Of a stretch of DNA of 9,429 nucleotides, positions 1 to 6,985 are shown piece by piece. The stretch comes from Xanthobacteraceae bacterium (GTDB lineage: Bacteria; Pseudomonadota; Alphaproteobacteria; Rhizobiales; Xanthobacteraceae), in NCBI GenBank assembly GCA_030044035.1, contig JASHWN010000060.1, positions 1 through 9,429 of the forward strand. The letters are read 5' to 3'. The notes beneath the pieces were generated by a model. It was not told the origin of the DNA. It ran no database searches and saw only the letters and a program-made list of their open reading frames with translations. Numbering within the stretch: the stretch's first letter is position 1; every line of letters starts with the position of its first letter. Position numbers and translations under genes: made by a program.

Positions 1-649
1 CGAGCTGTTGCTGCCCTGGCACGCCGCGGGCACCTTGAGCGTGCGCGAGGCGCAGCGCGTCGAGGCGGCGCTGGCCGACGATCCGGAGCTGGCACGCCGC
101 TACGAAGCGGTGCGCGACGAGCTCGGCCAAACCATCGAGCTCAACGAGAGCCTGGGCGCGCCGTCGGCGCGGGTCATGGCCGACCTGTTCGCCAAGATCG
201 ACGCCGAGCCGGCGCGTCGGCCGGCTTTGTCGGTGACGCTTGGCGCGCGCGTGCGGGAATTTTTCGCCAGCCGCTCGCCGCGCACGCTGGCGTGGTCGGC
301 CAGCGCTGCGGCGCTCGCCATCGTGCTGCAGGCCGGCATCATTGCCGGCGTCCTGCTCAAGGAGCACGGCGGCAGCCGCACGGAGACGTTCGAGACCGCG
401 TCCGCGCTGATGACCGCGCCCGGCAACGGCTCCTACGCGATGGTCCGCTTTCAGCCGCAATCCAACATCGGCGACATCACGCAATTTCTCGAAGCCAACA
501 AGCTGAGCATCATCGGCGGTCCGGTGGCGGGCGGGCTCTATCGAGTCATGGTGGCGGACACCAAGCTGCAGCGCGACGCGCTGGTCGATCGCATCAAGAA
601 GCTGCAGCAGGACAAAGTCGTCGGCTTCATCGCGGCGCAGACCGAATAG
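1..649 (+). CDS. Membrane anti-sigma factor, 5' end cut by window
   Basis: Probable ECF anti-sigma factor: a cytoplasmic sigma-binding domain, one membrane helix and a periplasmic domain. The frame is already open at base 2, reading E-L-L-L-P-W-H-A-A-G-T-L-S. This is the typical early part of zinc-finger-like anti-sigma domains, so the true start lies left of the window and the TTG at 8 is internal. Counting from that TTG as residue 1, residues 1-60 are the helical anti-sigma region, about 96-117 is a hydrophobic membrane helix, and about 143-212 is a compact periplasmic domain. No cysteine occurs in the visible part, so the usual CxxC of zinc-binding relatives is absent. The periplasmic domain resembles the propeptide of the S8 protease encoded 76 nt downstream (see findings). 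An ECF sigma gene probably lies upstream, which is inference. The family call is fairly safe; the sigma partner is unknown. Confidence 0.75.
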   Translation, partial: ELLLPWHAAGTLSVREAQRVEAALADDPELARRYEAVRDELGQTIELNESLGAPSARVMADLFAKIDAEPARRPALSVTLGARVREFFASRSPRTLAWSASAAALAIVLQAGIIAGVLLKEHGGSRTETFETASALMTAPGNGSYAMVRFQPQSNIGDITQFLEANKLSIIGGPVAGGLYRVMVADTKLQRDALVDRIKKLQQDKVVGFIAAQTE

Positions 650-714
650 AAGCTGCGCTTGATCTGATCTTGGTTGTGGGACTTTGGACTCGCCGCTGGC
701 GCGCGGCGGGCGTT

Positions 715-718
715 GGAG
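715..718 (+). promoter_or_regulatory. Ribosome binding site of the S8 protease
   Basis: GGAG stands 7 nt before the ATG at 726. It supports that start over an in-frame TTG at 684, because only the ATG puts the signal peptide at the N-terminus. Confidence 0.6.
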
Positions 719-725
719 CGTCGCT

Positions 726-2327
726 ATGCGAAAGAGCCGCGGAGATGTGCGTCCCTTCTGGGTGCCGACGGTCGCAGCTTTCGTGCTGGCGTCCGTTCTT
801 GGCGCTTCAAGTCCGGCCGACGCCCGGTTCATGATGCCGATGGCCCACATGCCGCTTACGCATGGGCCGCTTACCGGCGGAGGGTTCGCACATGGGCGGC
901 CTGATAATGGGCCGAATTTGCGTCCGCGCGCATGGGGGCGTGACGGCGGTAGAGAGGCGCGCATCCCGCGGCATTATCCCAGGCGCGCCGGACATCAAAT
1001 CGGCATCGCGAGCAGCGATTGCGGCGGCGGGCCTCGTCACCGATACGCCCACTGTGGCGGTACGCGGATTTACGGCGGCGTGGGTACTGCCGGTCTGGCG
1101 GTGAGCAGCGATCTCGGCGCCCCGGTCGTGCCGGGACAGCGTGGCGGGGGAGGCGGCAACAACAACGCCGTGCCGCGCGGCGAACGGCGTTTCGTTCCAG
1201 ACGAAGTGCTGACCGAATTCAATGCCAACACTTCGCCGCAAGCTATCGCGCAAGTGGCGCGCCGGTTCAATCTGACGCAACTGGAATCGCGGCGCTTTGA
1301 CCTGATCGGCAGCACGTTCTACCGCTGGCGCATCGGCGGCCGCCGTTCGGTGCCGGCTTTGGTGAACGCGCTCGGCAATCAAAGCATCGTCGCCGCGGTG
1401 CAGCCCAATTATCTCTTTGCACTGGCGGAGCAGACGGCGCCGGCAGTCGCGATCGCGCACGGCGATCCGGCGCAGTATGTCTTGGGCAAGCTCGAGGTCG
1501 AACGGGCGCACCAGATCGCAACGGGCAAGGGCGTTTTGCTCGCCGTCATCGATTCGGCGATCGACGGCAACCACCCTGATCTCGGCGGCTCCATTGTCAA
1601 AAATTTCGATGCACTCGGCGGCAAGGCTGATCCGCAGCTGCACGGCACCGAGATGGCCGGCGCCATCGCGGCGCACGGCAAGCTGTTGGGCATCGCGCCC
1701 GGCGCAGAGCTTCTCGCGGCGCGTGCCTTCGATAACACGCCCGGCAAGGCGCGCGGCACCTCGTTCGACATCTTCAAGAGCCTGCAATGGGCCGCCGACA
1801 ACGACGCCCGTGTCATCAATATGAGCTTCGCCGGCCCGGCGGACCCGGCGCTGCACCGCATGCTGACGGCGGCCTACGAAAAAGACATCGTGCTCGTTGC
1901 CGCTGCCGGCAACGACGGCCCCGACGCGGCGCCGGCCTATCCCGCGGCGGATGCCGACGTCATCGCCGTGACCGCGACTGATGCCGACGACAAGCCGTTC
2001 AAGATGGCCAATCGCGGCAAGTACGTCGCGGTCGCAGCTCCGGGCGTCGAGATTGTCGCGCTGGCTCCCGATGCCTCGTATCAGATCACCACCGGAACGT
2101 CGGTCGCCGCTGCCCATGTCAGCGGCATCGCGGCCTTGTTGCTGCAGCGCGACCCGTCGCTCAAGCCCGCCGACATTCGCGCCATCCTGAGTGCGACCGC
2201 GAAGCCGTTCGGCACGCCCGGCGATGCGGAGTTCGGCGCCGGCGTCGTTGATGCCTTTCGTGCCGTCATGGCGCCGCAGATCAAGACGATCGGCACTGCC
2301 GAGGCGCACCAGCAGGCCACGCGCTGA
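726..2327 (+). CDS. Secreted S8 (subtilisin-family) serine protease
   Basis: Predicted exported endopeptidase of 533 aa. Residues 1-33 form a signal peptide: a basic MRKSRG start, a hydrophobic core, and likely cleavage after A-D-A (33). Residues 35-150 are a Gly/His/Arg-rich, low-complexity segment with Cys99 and Cys110 and a Gly/Asn run at 140-147. Residues about 156-232 look like a fervidolysin-type propeptide, ending V-Q-P-N-Y. The catalytic domain spans about 250-515: Asp276 in AVIDSAID, His306 in LHGTEMAG, oxyanion-hole Asn396 in AAAGNDGP and nucleophile Ser459 in TTGTSVAAAHVSG. All catalytic residues are present, so it should be active once the propeptide is removed. One oddity is that the usual Pro after GTS-x-A-A is Ala here. 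The gene lies 76 nt after the anti-sigma gene on the same strand, so co-expression is plausible. The natural substrate is unknown; cleavage of the anti-sigma factor is speculation. Confidence 0.88.
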   Translation: MRKSRGDVRPFWVPTVAAFVLASVLGASSPADARFMMPMAHMPLTHGPLTGGGFAHGRPDNGPNLRPRAWGRDGGREARIPRHYPRRAGHQIGIASSDCGGGPRHRYAHCGGTRIYGGVGTAGLAVSSDLGAPVVPGQRGGGGGNNNAVPRGERRFVPDEVLTEFNANTSPQAIAQVARRFNLTQLESRRFDLIGSTFYRWRIGGRRSVPALVNALGNQSIVAAVQPNYLFALAEQTAPAVAIAHGDPAQYVLGKLEVERAHQIATGKGVLLAVIDSAIDGNHPDLGGSIVKNFDALGGKADPQLHGTEMAGAIAAHGKLLGIAPGAELLAARAFDNTPGKARGTSFDIFKSLQWAADNDARVINMSFAGPADPALHRMLTAAYEKDIVLVAAAGNDGPDAAPAYPAADADVIAVTATDADDKPFKMANRGKYVAVAAPGVEIVALAPDASYQITTGTSVAAAHVSGIAALLLQRDPSLKPADIRAILSATAKPFGTPGDAEFGAGVVDAFRAVMAPQIKTIGTAEAHQQATR

Positions 2328-2367
2328 GCGCGCCCGTTGCCGCAGCTGACTGTATTGTGGCGTCCCT

Positions 2368-2393
2368 AGCCTGCCTTATTTGCGAGGCAAGCT
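2368..2393. repeat. Inverted repeat between protease and lipoprotein genes
   Basis: TGCCT (2372-2376) pairs with AGGCA (2385-2389) across an 8-nt loop. AGC (2368-2370) pairs with GCT (2391-2393) around one C/A mismatch. The stem is short and no T-run follows on either strand, so it is at best a weak terminator or a protein-binding site. Confidence 0.35.
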
Positions 2394-2442
2394 GTGCGGT
2401 ACTTTGATTTGGGATGCGGGATTGGCGGGCTGGGACGTCTTG

Positions 2443-2826
2443 ATGAATTTTTCTGCAACGGCGCGCGGGCGCAAGGCGTTCGCGCTGGTCGCGCTCGCTC
2501 GCGCGACGCTGCTCCTCGCAGCGGCGGTGCTATCGGGCTGCGGCAGCGACGGCGCAGCCAGTCTTTTGGTCGATCCGGCGCGGTACTCGGCCTATCACTG
2601 CAAGGAGTTGATCGCCGAGTCGAAGAACCTGGCGACCCGCGAAAAAAAGTTGCGCGATCTCATGGACAAGGCGAGCGAGGGCGGTGGCGGCACGATCATC
2701 GGCACGCTGGCCTATCGCAGCGATTACGAGACCGTTCTGGAGCAGGAGAAAATGCTCAAGCGCACCGCGGTCGAGCAGAAATGCGAACTGGTACCCAGCT
2801 ATAGCAGCGACCACACTATTCGCTAG
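2443..2826 (+). CDS. Small conserved lipoprotein, function unknown
   Basis: Predicted lipoprotein of 127 aa. An N-terminal R-G-R-K is followed by a hydrophobic stretch and the lipobox L30-S-G-C33, so the mature protein would start at lipidated Cys33. The ATG at 2443 was chosen because it gives a normal signal peptide; an in-frame TTG at 2380 would add 21 unlikely residues. GGGA at 2432-2435, 7 nt upstream, may be its ribosome site. The mature part contains a charged helix (about 54-77), a Gly run (80-83) leading into a short hydrophobic patch T-I-I-G-T-L-A, and a second charged helix. Cys53 and Cys114 could pair in the periplasm. It resembles small proteins often annotated only as hypothetical or as twin-arginine signal proteins in Bradyrhizobium and relatives, but this is from memory and no role is known to me. 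Its stop is 10 nt from the stop of the convergent copA gene. Confidence 0.75.
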   Translation: MNFSATARGRKAFALVALARATLLLAAAVLSGCGSDGAASLLVDPARYSAYHCKELIAESKNLATREKKLRDLMDKASEGGGGTIIGTLAYRSDYETVLEQEKMLKRTAVEQKCELVPSYSSDHTIR

Positions 2827-2836
2827 TACGGCGGCG

Positions 2837-5014
2837 CTAAATGGCGACGCGGCGCAGCCGCAGCGCATTGAGCACGACGCTGACCGACGACAGCGCCATG
2901 GCTGCAGCGCCAATGGTGGGCGTGAGCAGAACTCCAAACAGCGGATAGAGTGCGCCGGCGGCGATCGGCACGCCGGCGGCGTTGTAAAGGAAGGCAAAGA
3001 ACAGATTCTGCCGGATGTTGTGCATGGTCGCGGCCGACAGTTTCCGCGCCCGCAGGATGCCGGCGAGGTCGCCTTTGACGAGCGTCATGCCGGCGCTGGC
3101 GATGGCGGCGTCGGTGCCGCTGCCCATGGCGATACCGACATCGGCGGCGGCGAGTGCCGGCGCGTCGTTGACGCCGTCGCCGGCCATGGCGACTACGCGG
3201 CCTTGCCGGTGCAGCGCATCGACCGCGGCGCTCTTGTGCTCTGGCAGCACTTCGGCCTGAACGTCTGTAATGCCGAGCTTTTCCGCCACCGCGCGCGCGG
3301 TGGCGGAGTCGTCGCCGGTCAGCATGACGATGGCGACGTTGTGCGCCCGCAGTTCAGCAAGCGCGGCCGGCGTGGTCGGCTTGATCGGATCGGCTATGCC
3401 GATCACGCCGGCGGGCCGATCGTCGATCGCAACAAACGCCGTGGTGGCGCCGTCGCTGCGCAGCCCTTTCGCGACGACGTCGAGGGTATCAGTTGAAGCG
3501 CCGAGCCCGGTAACGAACTTGTCGCTGCCGATGGCCACGCGCCGGCCCTCGACGCGGCCGCGCACGCCTTGGCCGACCGCGGCCTCAAAATCGGCAACTG
3601 GAAGCGCCGTGATACCGCGTTCGGCAGCGGCCGCAGTGATCGCCGCGGCAAGCGGATGCTCGCTGGCGCGTTCGAGACTGGCGGCGAAGCCGAGCAGCGT
3701 CGCTTCATCAAAACCGGCAGTGGGCGTAATCGCGACTACCTTCGGCTTACCCTCGGTGAGCGTGCCGGTCTTGTCGACGACCAGCGTGTCGACCTGCTCC
3801 ATGCGCTGCAAAACTTCGGCGTTCTTGATCAAGATGCCGAGCGACGCGGCGCGGCCGATGCCGACCATGATCGACATCGGCGTCGCCAGCCCGAGCGCGC
3901 ACGGGCAGGCGATGATCAGCACGGTGACGGCGGCGACGAGCCCGTAAGCGAAGCGCGGTTGCGGTCCCCATATCGCCCAGGCGGCGAACGCCAGCAGCGC
4001 AACCGCGATGACTGCCGGGACGAACCAGGCGGCCACTTGGTCGGCGAGCCGCGCGATCGGCGCGCGCGAGCGTTGCGCGGCGGCGACCATTTCGACGATG
4101 CGGGCCAAGAGCGTGTCGCGGCCGACTTTTTCCGCGCGCATGACGAAGCTGCCGCTGCCGTTGAGCGTTCCGGCAATCGCTTTGGTGCCGGGCTCCTTGG
4201 CGGCCGGCATGGACTCGCCGGTCACCATCGACTCGTCGACTGCGGAGCGGCCGTCGATCAGCACGCCGTCCACCGGGACCTTTTCGCCCGGCCGCACGCG
4301 CAGCCGGTCGCCGACCACAACGGCCCCGAGCGGCACGTCCTCGTCGCCGCCGTCATCGCGCAGGCGTCGCGCGCTCGTCGGCTGCAACTGGATGAGCGCG
4401 CGGATGGCGCTCATGGTCGAGGCGCGGGCCGACAGTTCCAGCACCTGACCGACCAGGACCAGCACGGTGATGACGGCCGCCGCCTCGAAATACAGCGCGA
4501 TGCCGCCATGGGCCTCGCGGAAATCCGCCGGAAACAATCCGGGCGCAAGCATCGCGACGACGCTGTAGAGGTAAGCGACGCCAGTGCCCATCGCGATCAA
4601 CGTGAACATGTTGAGATGGCGCGTGACCAGCGATTGCGCGCCGCGCACGAAGAACGGCCAGCCGCCCCACAGCACCACCGGCGTGGTCAGTGCAAATTCG
4701 ATGCGGTCCGTGAGCGGGCCTGCTGGGTGCCAGAGGCCGAAATGACCGCCCATGTCGAGCACGACAACGGGCGCGGCGAACAAAGCCGAAATCCACAATC
4801 GCCTTATCATGTCGCGGCGCTCGCCGCCGTCGTCGGTTTCGGCGGCGCCGCCGGCTTCGGGCTCCAGCGCCATGCCGCAGATCGGGCAATGGCCTGGCCC
4901 GACTTGCCGGATCTGTGGATGCATGGGACAGGTGTAGATCGCGCCTTCGGGCGCAGTGTTGGCGGGACGTGCCGCGGCGCCGCTGGCGGCGTGGGTGCAG
5001 TGCGCGTGATCCAT
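2837..5014 (-). CDS. copA: Cu(I)-exporting P1B-type ATPase
   Basis: Inner-membrane ATPase of 725 aa that pumps Cu(I) out of the cytoplasm. The N-terminus is Met/His/Cys-rich (MDHAHCTH), followed by a heavy-metal-binding motif at 27-50 (C29, M31, H32, C43, C46, M48) in place of the common HMA domains. Next come membrane helices, the actuator-domain TGE (265-267), the ion-path C370-P-C372, phosphorylation site D414-KTGT, the SEHPL nucleotide-binding motif (His453) and G612-DGVNDAP. The last helices carry Y677-N678 and M706-x-x-S-S, the signature of the Cu(I) subgroup P1B-1. The start was set at 5014 because this ATG precedes the metal-binding motif and stops short of the operator; the frame stays open to 5140 but would cross the regulatory gap into csoR. 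AAGGA (5030-5026 on the - strand), 11 nt upstream, may be its ribosome site. It is divergent from csoR and presumably repressed by CsoR until copper rises. A silver role is possible. Confidence 0.95.
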   Translation of the reverse strand: MDHAHCTHAASGAAARPANTAPEGAIYTCPMHPQIRQVGPGHCPICGMALEPEAGGAAETDDGGERRDMIRRLWISALFAAPVVVLDMGGHFGLWHPAGPLTDRIEFALTTPVVLWGGWPFFVRGAQSLVTRHLNMFTLIAMGTGVAYLYSVVAMLAPGLFPADFREAHGGIALYFEAAAVITVLVLVGQVLELSARASTMSAIRALIQLQPTSARRLRDDGGDEDVPLGAVVVGDRLRVRPGEKVPVDGVLIDGRSAVDESMVTGESMPAAKEPGTKAIAGTLNGSGSFVMRAEKVGRDTLLARIVEMVAAAQRSRAPIARLADQVAAWFVPAVIAVALLAFAAWAIWGPQPRFAYGLVAAVTVLIIACPCALGLATPMSIMVGIGRAASLGILIKNAEVLQRMEQVDTLVVDKTGTLTEGKPKVVAITPTAGFDEATLLGFAASLERASEHPLAAAITAAAAERGITALPVADFEAAVGQGVRGRVEGRRVAIGSDKFVTGLGASTDTLDVVAKGLRSDGATTAFVAIDDRPAGVIGIADPIKPTTPAALAELRAHNVAIVMLTGDDSATARAVAEKLGITDVQAEVLPEHKSAAVDALHRQGRVVAMAGDGVNDAPALAAADVGIAMGSGTDAAIASAGMTLVKGDLAGILRARKLSAATMHNIRQNLFFAFLYNAAGVPIAAGALYPLFGVLLTPTIGAAAMALSSVSVVLNALRLRRVAI

Positions 5015-5028
5015 AACGGAGAAAGTCC

Positions 5029-5057
5029 TTGAAACGGCTACCCGGTAGGGGTATATA
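5029..5057 (+). promoter_or_regulatory. Predicted csoR promoter
   Basis: TTGAAA (5029-5034) is a good -35, with 17 bp before TATATA (5052-5057) as -10. The predicted start of transcription falls near 5063-5065, at the csoR ATG. The -10 lacks the usual final T, so its strength is uncertain. Confidence 0.55.
5039..5055. promoter_or_regulatory. CsoR-type operator between copA and csoR
   Basis: TACCCGGTAGGGGTATA contains the inverted repeat TACCC (5039-5043) and GGGTA (5049-5053) around a 5-bp centre. Facing C and G tracts with AT-rich flanks are the known style of CsoR/RcnR-family operators. It sits in the 49-bp gap between copA and csoR and overlaps the predicted -10 of both promoters, so bound repressor would block both. 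Copper loading of CsoR should release it. Confidence 0.8.
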
Positions 5058-5080
5058 GCGACCATGCAGCCTGTTGCCAA
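5052..5080 (-). promoter_or_regulatory. Predicted copA promoter
   Basis: Read on the - strand, TTGGCA (5080-5075) is a -35, with 17 bp before TATATA (5057-5052) as -10. Transcription would start near 5045, giving a leader of about 31 nt. The -35 lies inside the first codons of csoR. The -10 is the same palindromic hexamer proposed for csoR. Confidence 0.5.
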
Positions 5081-5339
5081 GACATCGGTGCTCAAACGCC
5101 TGAAGCGGATCGAAGGCCAGGTGCGCGGGCTCGCGCGCATGGTGGAGGATGACCGCTATTGCATCGACATCGTGACCCAGCTGTCGGCGGCGCGCGCCGC
5201 ATTGCGCCGCGCCGAGGAGGAGATCCTCGCCGATCACGTCACCCATTGCGTCGAGAACGCCATTGCCTCGGGCAACAAGGGCGAGCAGCGGCGCAAGGTG
5301 AGCGAATTGATCGACGTGCTGTCGCGCAGCGACCGCTAA
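5064..5339 (+). CDS. csoR: Copper-sensing repressor CsoR (DUF156 family)
   Basis: Small all-helical repressor of 91 aa in the CsoR/RcnR/FrmR family. The opening [12 protein letters not shown] (11-22) is the family's DNA-binding first helix. The metal ligands are Cys33, His58 and Cys62. Their spacing of 25 and 4 residues equals that of Mycobacterium tuberculosis CsoR (C36, H61, C65), and Tyr32 precedes the first Cys as in that protein. The C-H-C set points to Cu(I) sensing rather than nickel/cobalt (RcnR) or formaldehyde (FrmR). The ATG at 5064 is the natural start; no clear Shine-Dalgarno is seen and the operator ends 8 nt before it, so expression is probably self-repressed. The target, copA, is divergent. 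The stop overlaps the end of the convergent transporter gene by 4 bp. Confidence 0.93.
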   Translation: MQPVAKTSVLKRLKRIEGQVRGLARMVEDDRYCIDIVTQLSAARAALRRAEEEILADHVTHCVENAIASGNKGEQRRKVSELIDVLSRSDR

Positions 5340-6811
5340 GGCAAGCGCACGAACCACTCCGGCAGGCGCACCACCCGCAACAGGCCGGCGGCACTGGACA
5401 GGCTGCGCACCGAGTAGCGTCCCGCCTCGAGCAGCAATTTGCGGAACACCAGCCGCTCGGCGGTGCCGGACGGCTCCTCGACGAACGACAGCCGGTGCAG
5501 GGCATAAAGGCCGAGCACGCAGGTGATGGCAAAGTAGAAGGTCCAGGATTGGAAATTGAGCACTTGCATCCCGACGTCGTTGTCGCCGCCGCCCCAGTGC
5601 AACGACAGCGTCAGCTCATGCGCGGCAAAAAAATCGGCGAACAGCCCGCCGAGCACCGGCGCCGCCGCGGCAAAGCATGCCGAGATGACGCTGTTGGCGG
5701 CGAGATAGGCGGTGGCTTGGCCGGCCGGCGACAGCTTCATGGCGATGTTGCCGGTGGCGAGCCCGACGCCGGCGGTGGCGATGCCCATGAAAATGTGAAT
5801 GGCGATGAGCAGATAGAGCACCATCGGCTGCATCCAAGGCAGCCCGGTAAAGGTCCAGGCGAAGGTGCAGATCAGATAGAGCGGAGCCACGATCTCCAGC
5901 ACGGCCTTGTTGCTGAAGCGGTCGCTCAGCGTGCCCCAGAGACCGAGCGCGGCGAGGTTGGCGAGTTGGCTGCCGATGGTCAGTGCCAGCACGGTGGTCA
6001 TCGGATAGCCGAGCGACTTGAGCATGTAGACGGTGAAGAACGGCGCCGCCAGATTGGCGGCGAAATTCCACGACGCCAGAAAAATGATGAGGCGGCGGAA
6101 ATTTGCCTCGCGCAGCGGCGCGAGCAATAGCGCGAACGGTTTGTCTTGTCTTTCCGCTGCCGGCATCGGCGAATCCGGCGTGATGTGCAGCAGATAGACG
6201 CCGATGAAGCCGATCACGCCGCTGATCGCAAACAGCATCGAGTAGCCGAACACAGGCTGGTCTGGCGCGTATCGTTTCCAGGAATCGATCAGGAAGCCGG
6301 CGCACAAGGCGAGCGAGATCGACAGCGCCGTGGTCGCCATGGTGCGCCGGCCGAAGAAGCGGCCGTATTGCGAGGACGGCACGAGGTCGCGCATCCACGA
6401 ATTCCAGGCGCAGCCGGCGATCGCCGCCATGGCCTGATAAACGGCGAGCGCGACGATGAGCGCCACGACGGAGTAGCCGGGACCGAGCAGCGGGGCGGCC
6501 GCGGCGCCGAGCAGGAAGGTGCGCCCGAACGCGGTGCTCCACACGCTGATGTCGCGGCGGGAACGCAGCCGCTCGACCAGTAGCACTGCCGGGATCTGCA
6601 ACAGCTGCACGGCAAACGGCACGGCCGCCAGCACGCCGATGGCAAAGTTGCTGGCGCCGAGCGCCAGAGCAAAGCCGACCAGGAACACGCCGGTGGTGAG
6701 CGTGCCCATCGCTTCGCTGGCGAGCGCATCGTAGAGGATGAGGCGCAGCAGGCGATGCTGGTCGGGCTCCGCCGCATTCGTCTCGGCCGCGACTGGGTTT
6801 GATGCGTCCAT
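5336..6811 (-). CDS. Major facilitator superfamily transporter
   Basis: Predicted 12-helix inner-membrane permease of 491 aa; the substrate is unknown. After a polar N-terminus (1-20), hydrophobic segments run through most of residues 36-440. Loop 80-87 (E-R-L-R-S-R-R-D) and loop 291-302 (W-G-T-L-S-D-R-F) are basic, motif-A-like loops after helix 2 of each half, as expected for MFS. A polar central loop spans about 211-238 and a cytoplasmic tail follows 441. The ATG at 6811 was chosen because the upstream frame to 6940 encodes only Arg/Pro-rich residues unlike a transporter; no strong ribosome site is seen. It is divergent from the DUF488 gene, so it should have its own promoter in 6812-6985. 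Although it abuts csoR, it converges with it, so I see no evidence of a copper role. Confidence 0.8.
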   Translation of the reverse strand: MDASNPVAAETNAAEPDQHRLLRLILYDALASEAMGTLTTGVFLVGFALALGASNFAIGVLAAVPFAVQLLQIPAVLLVERLRSRRDISVWSTAFGRTFLLGAAAAPLLGPGYSVVALIVALAVYQAMAAIAGCAWNSWMRDLVPSSQYGRFFGRRTMATTALSISLALCAGFLIDSWKRYAPDQPVFGYSMLFAISGVIGFIGVYLLHITPDSPMPAAERQDKPFALLLAPLREANFRRLIIFLASWNFAANLAAPFFTVYMLKSLGYPMTTVLALTIGSQLANLAALGLWGTLSDRFSNKAVLEIVAPLYLICTFAWTFTGLPWMQPMVLYLLIAIHIFMGIATAGVGLATGNIAMKLSPAGQATAYLAANSVISACFAAAAPVLGGLFADFFAAHELTLSLHWGGGDNDVGMQVLNFQSWTFYFAITCVLGLYALHRLSFVEEPSGTAERLVFRKLLLEAGRYSVRSLSSAAGLLRVVRLPEWFVRLP

Positions 6812-6872
6812 GAGGCTGCTCGGCACTCGGCGACGCGCCGGCGCCCGTGGCAATTGCGGAAATCGCGACCGT

Positions 6873-6896
6873 AACGCCTGCCGAAAAAACGCCTGC
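6873..6896. repeat. Direct repeat in the divergent intergenic region
   Basis: AACGCCTGC occurs at 6873-6881 and again at 6888-6896, a 15-bp period, in the 174-bp gap between the MFS and DUF488 genes. It could be a regulator site, but chance is not excluded. I see no convincing promoter elsewhere in this gap. Confidence 0.3.
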
Positions 6897-6985
6897 GTAC
6901 ATAGCCGGTTCCCGCATCGGCTCGCTGGCCGACACGCCACGGCGAGCTTATGCTTTATCGCGGATCACTAACTGGATCGGGACAG

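Noticed and set aside
807..2309. 500-codon open frame on the - strand opposite the S8 protease
   Set aside because: Arg/Asp-rich translation with no domain, caused by high GC; the + strand frame has a signal peptide and full protease motifs.
3569..5032. 487-codon open frame on the + strand opposite copA
   Set aside because: Low-complexity Arg/Asp/His translation without motifs; the - strand encodes an unmistakable P-type ATPase.
5015..5140. N-terminal extension of copA to 5140
   Set aside because: It would run through the operator, both promoters and the csoR start; the ATG at 5014 precedes the metal-binding motif directly.
5159..6130. 323-codon + strand frame overlapping csoR and the MFS gene
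   Set aside because: Runs from inside csoR into the antisense of a transporter; composition is that of a shadow frame.
6812..6940. N-terminal extension of the MFS transporter to 6940
   Set aside because: The added 43 residues are Arg/Cys/Pro-rich and unlike a transporter N-terminus; the ATG at 6811 begins a normal polar leader.
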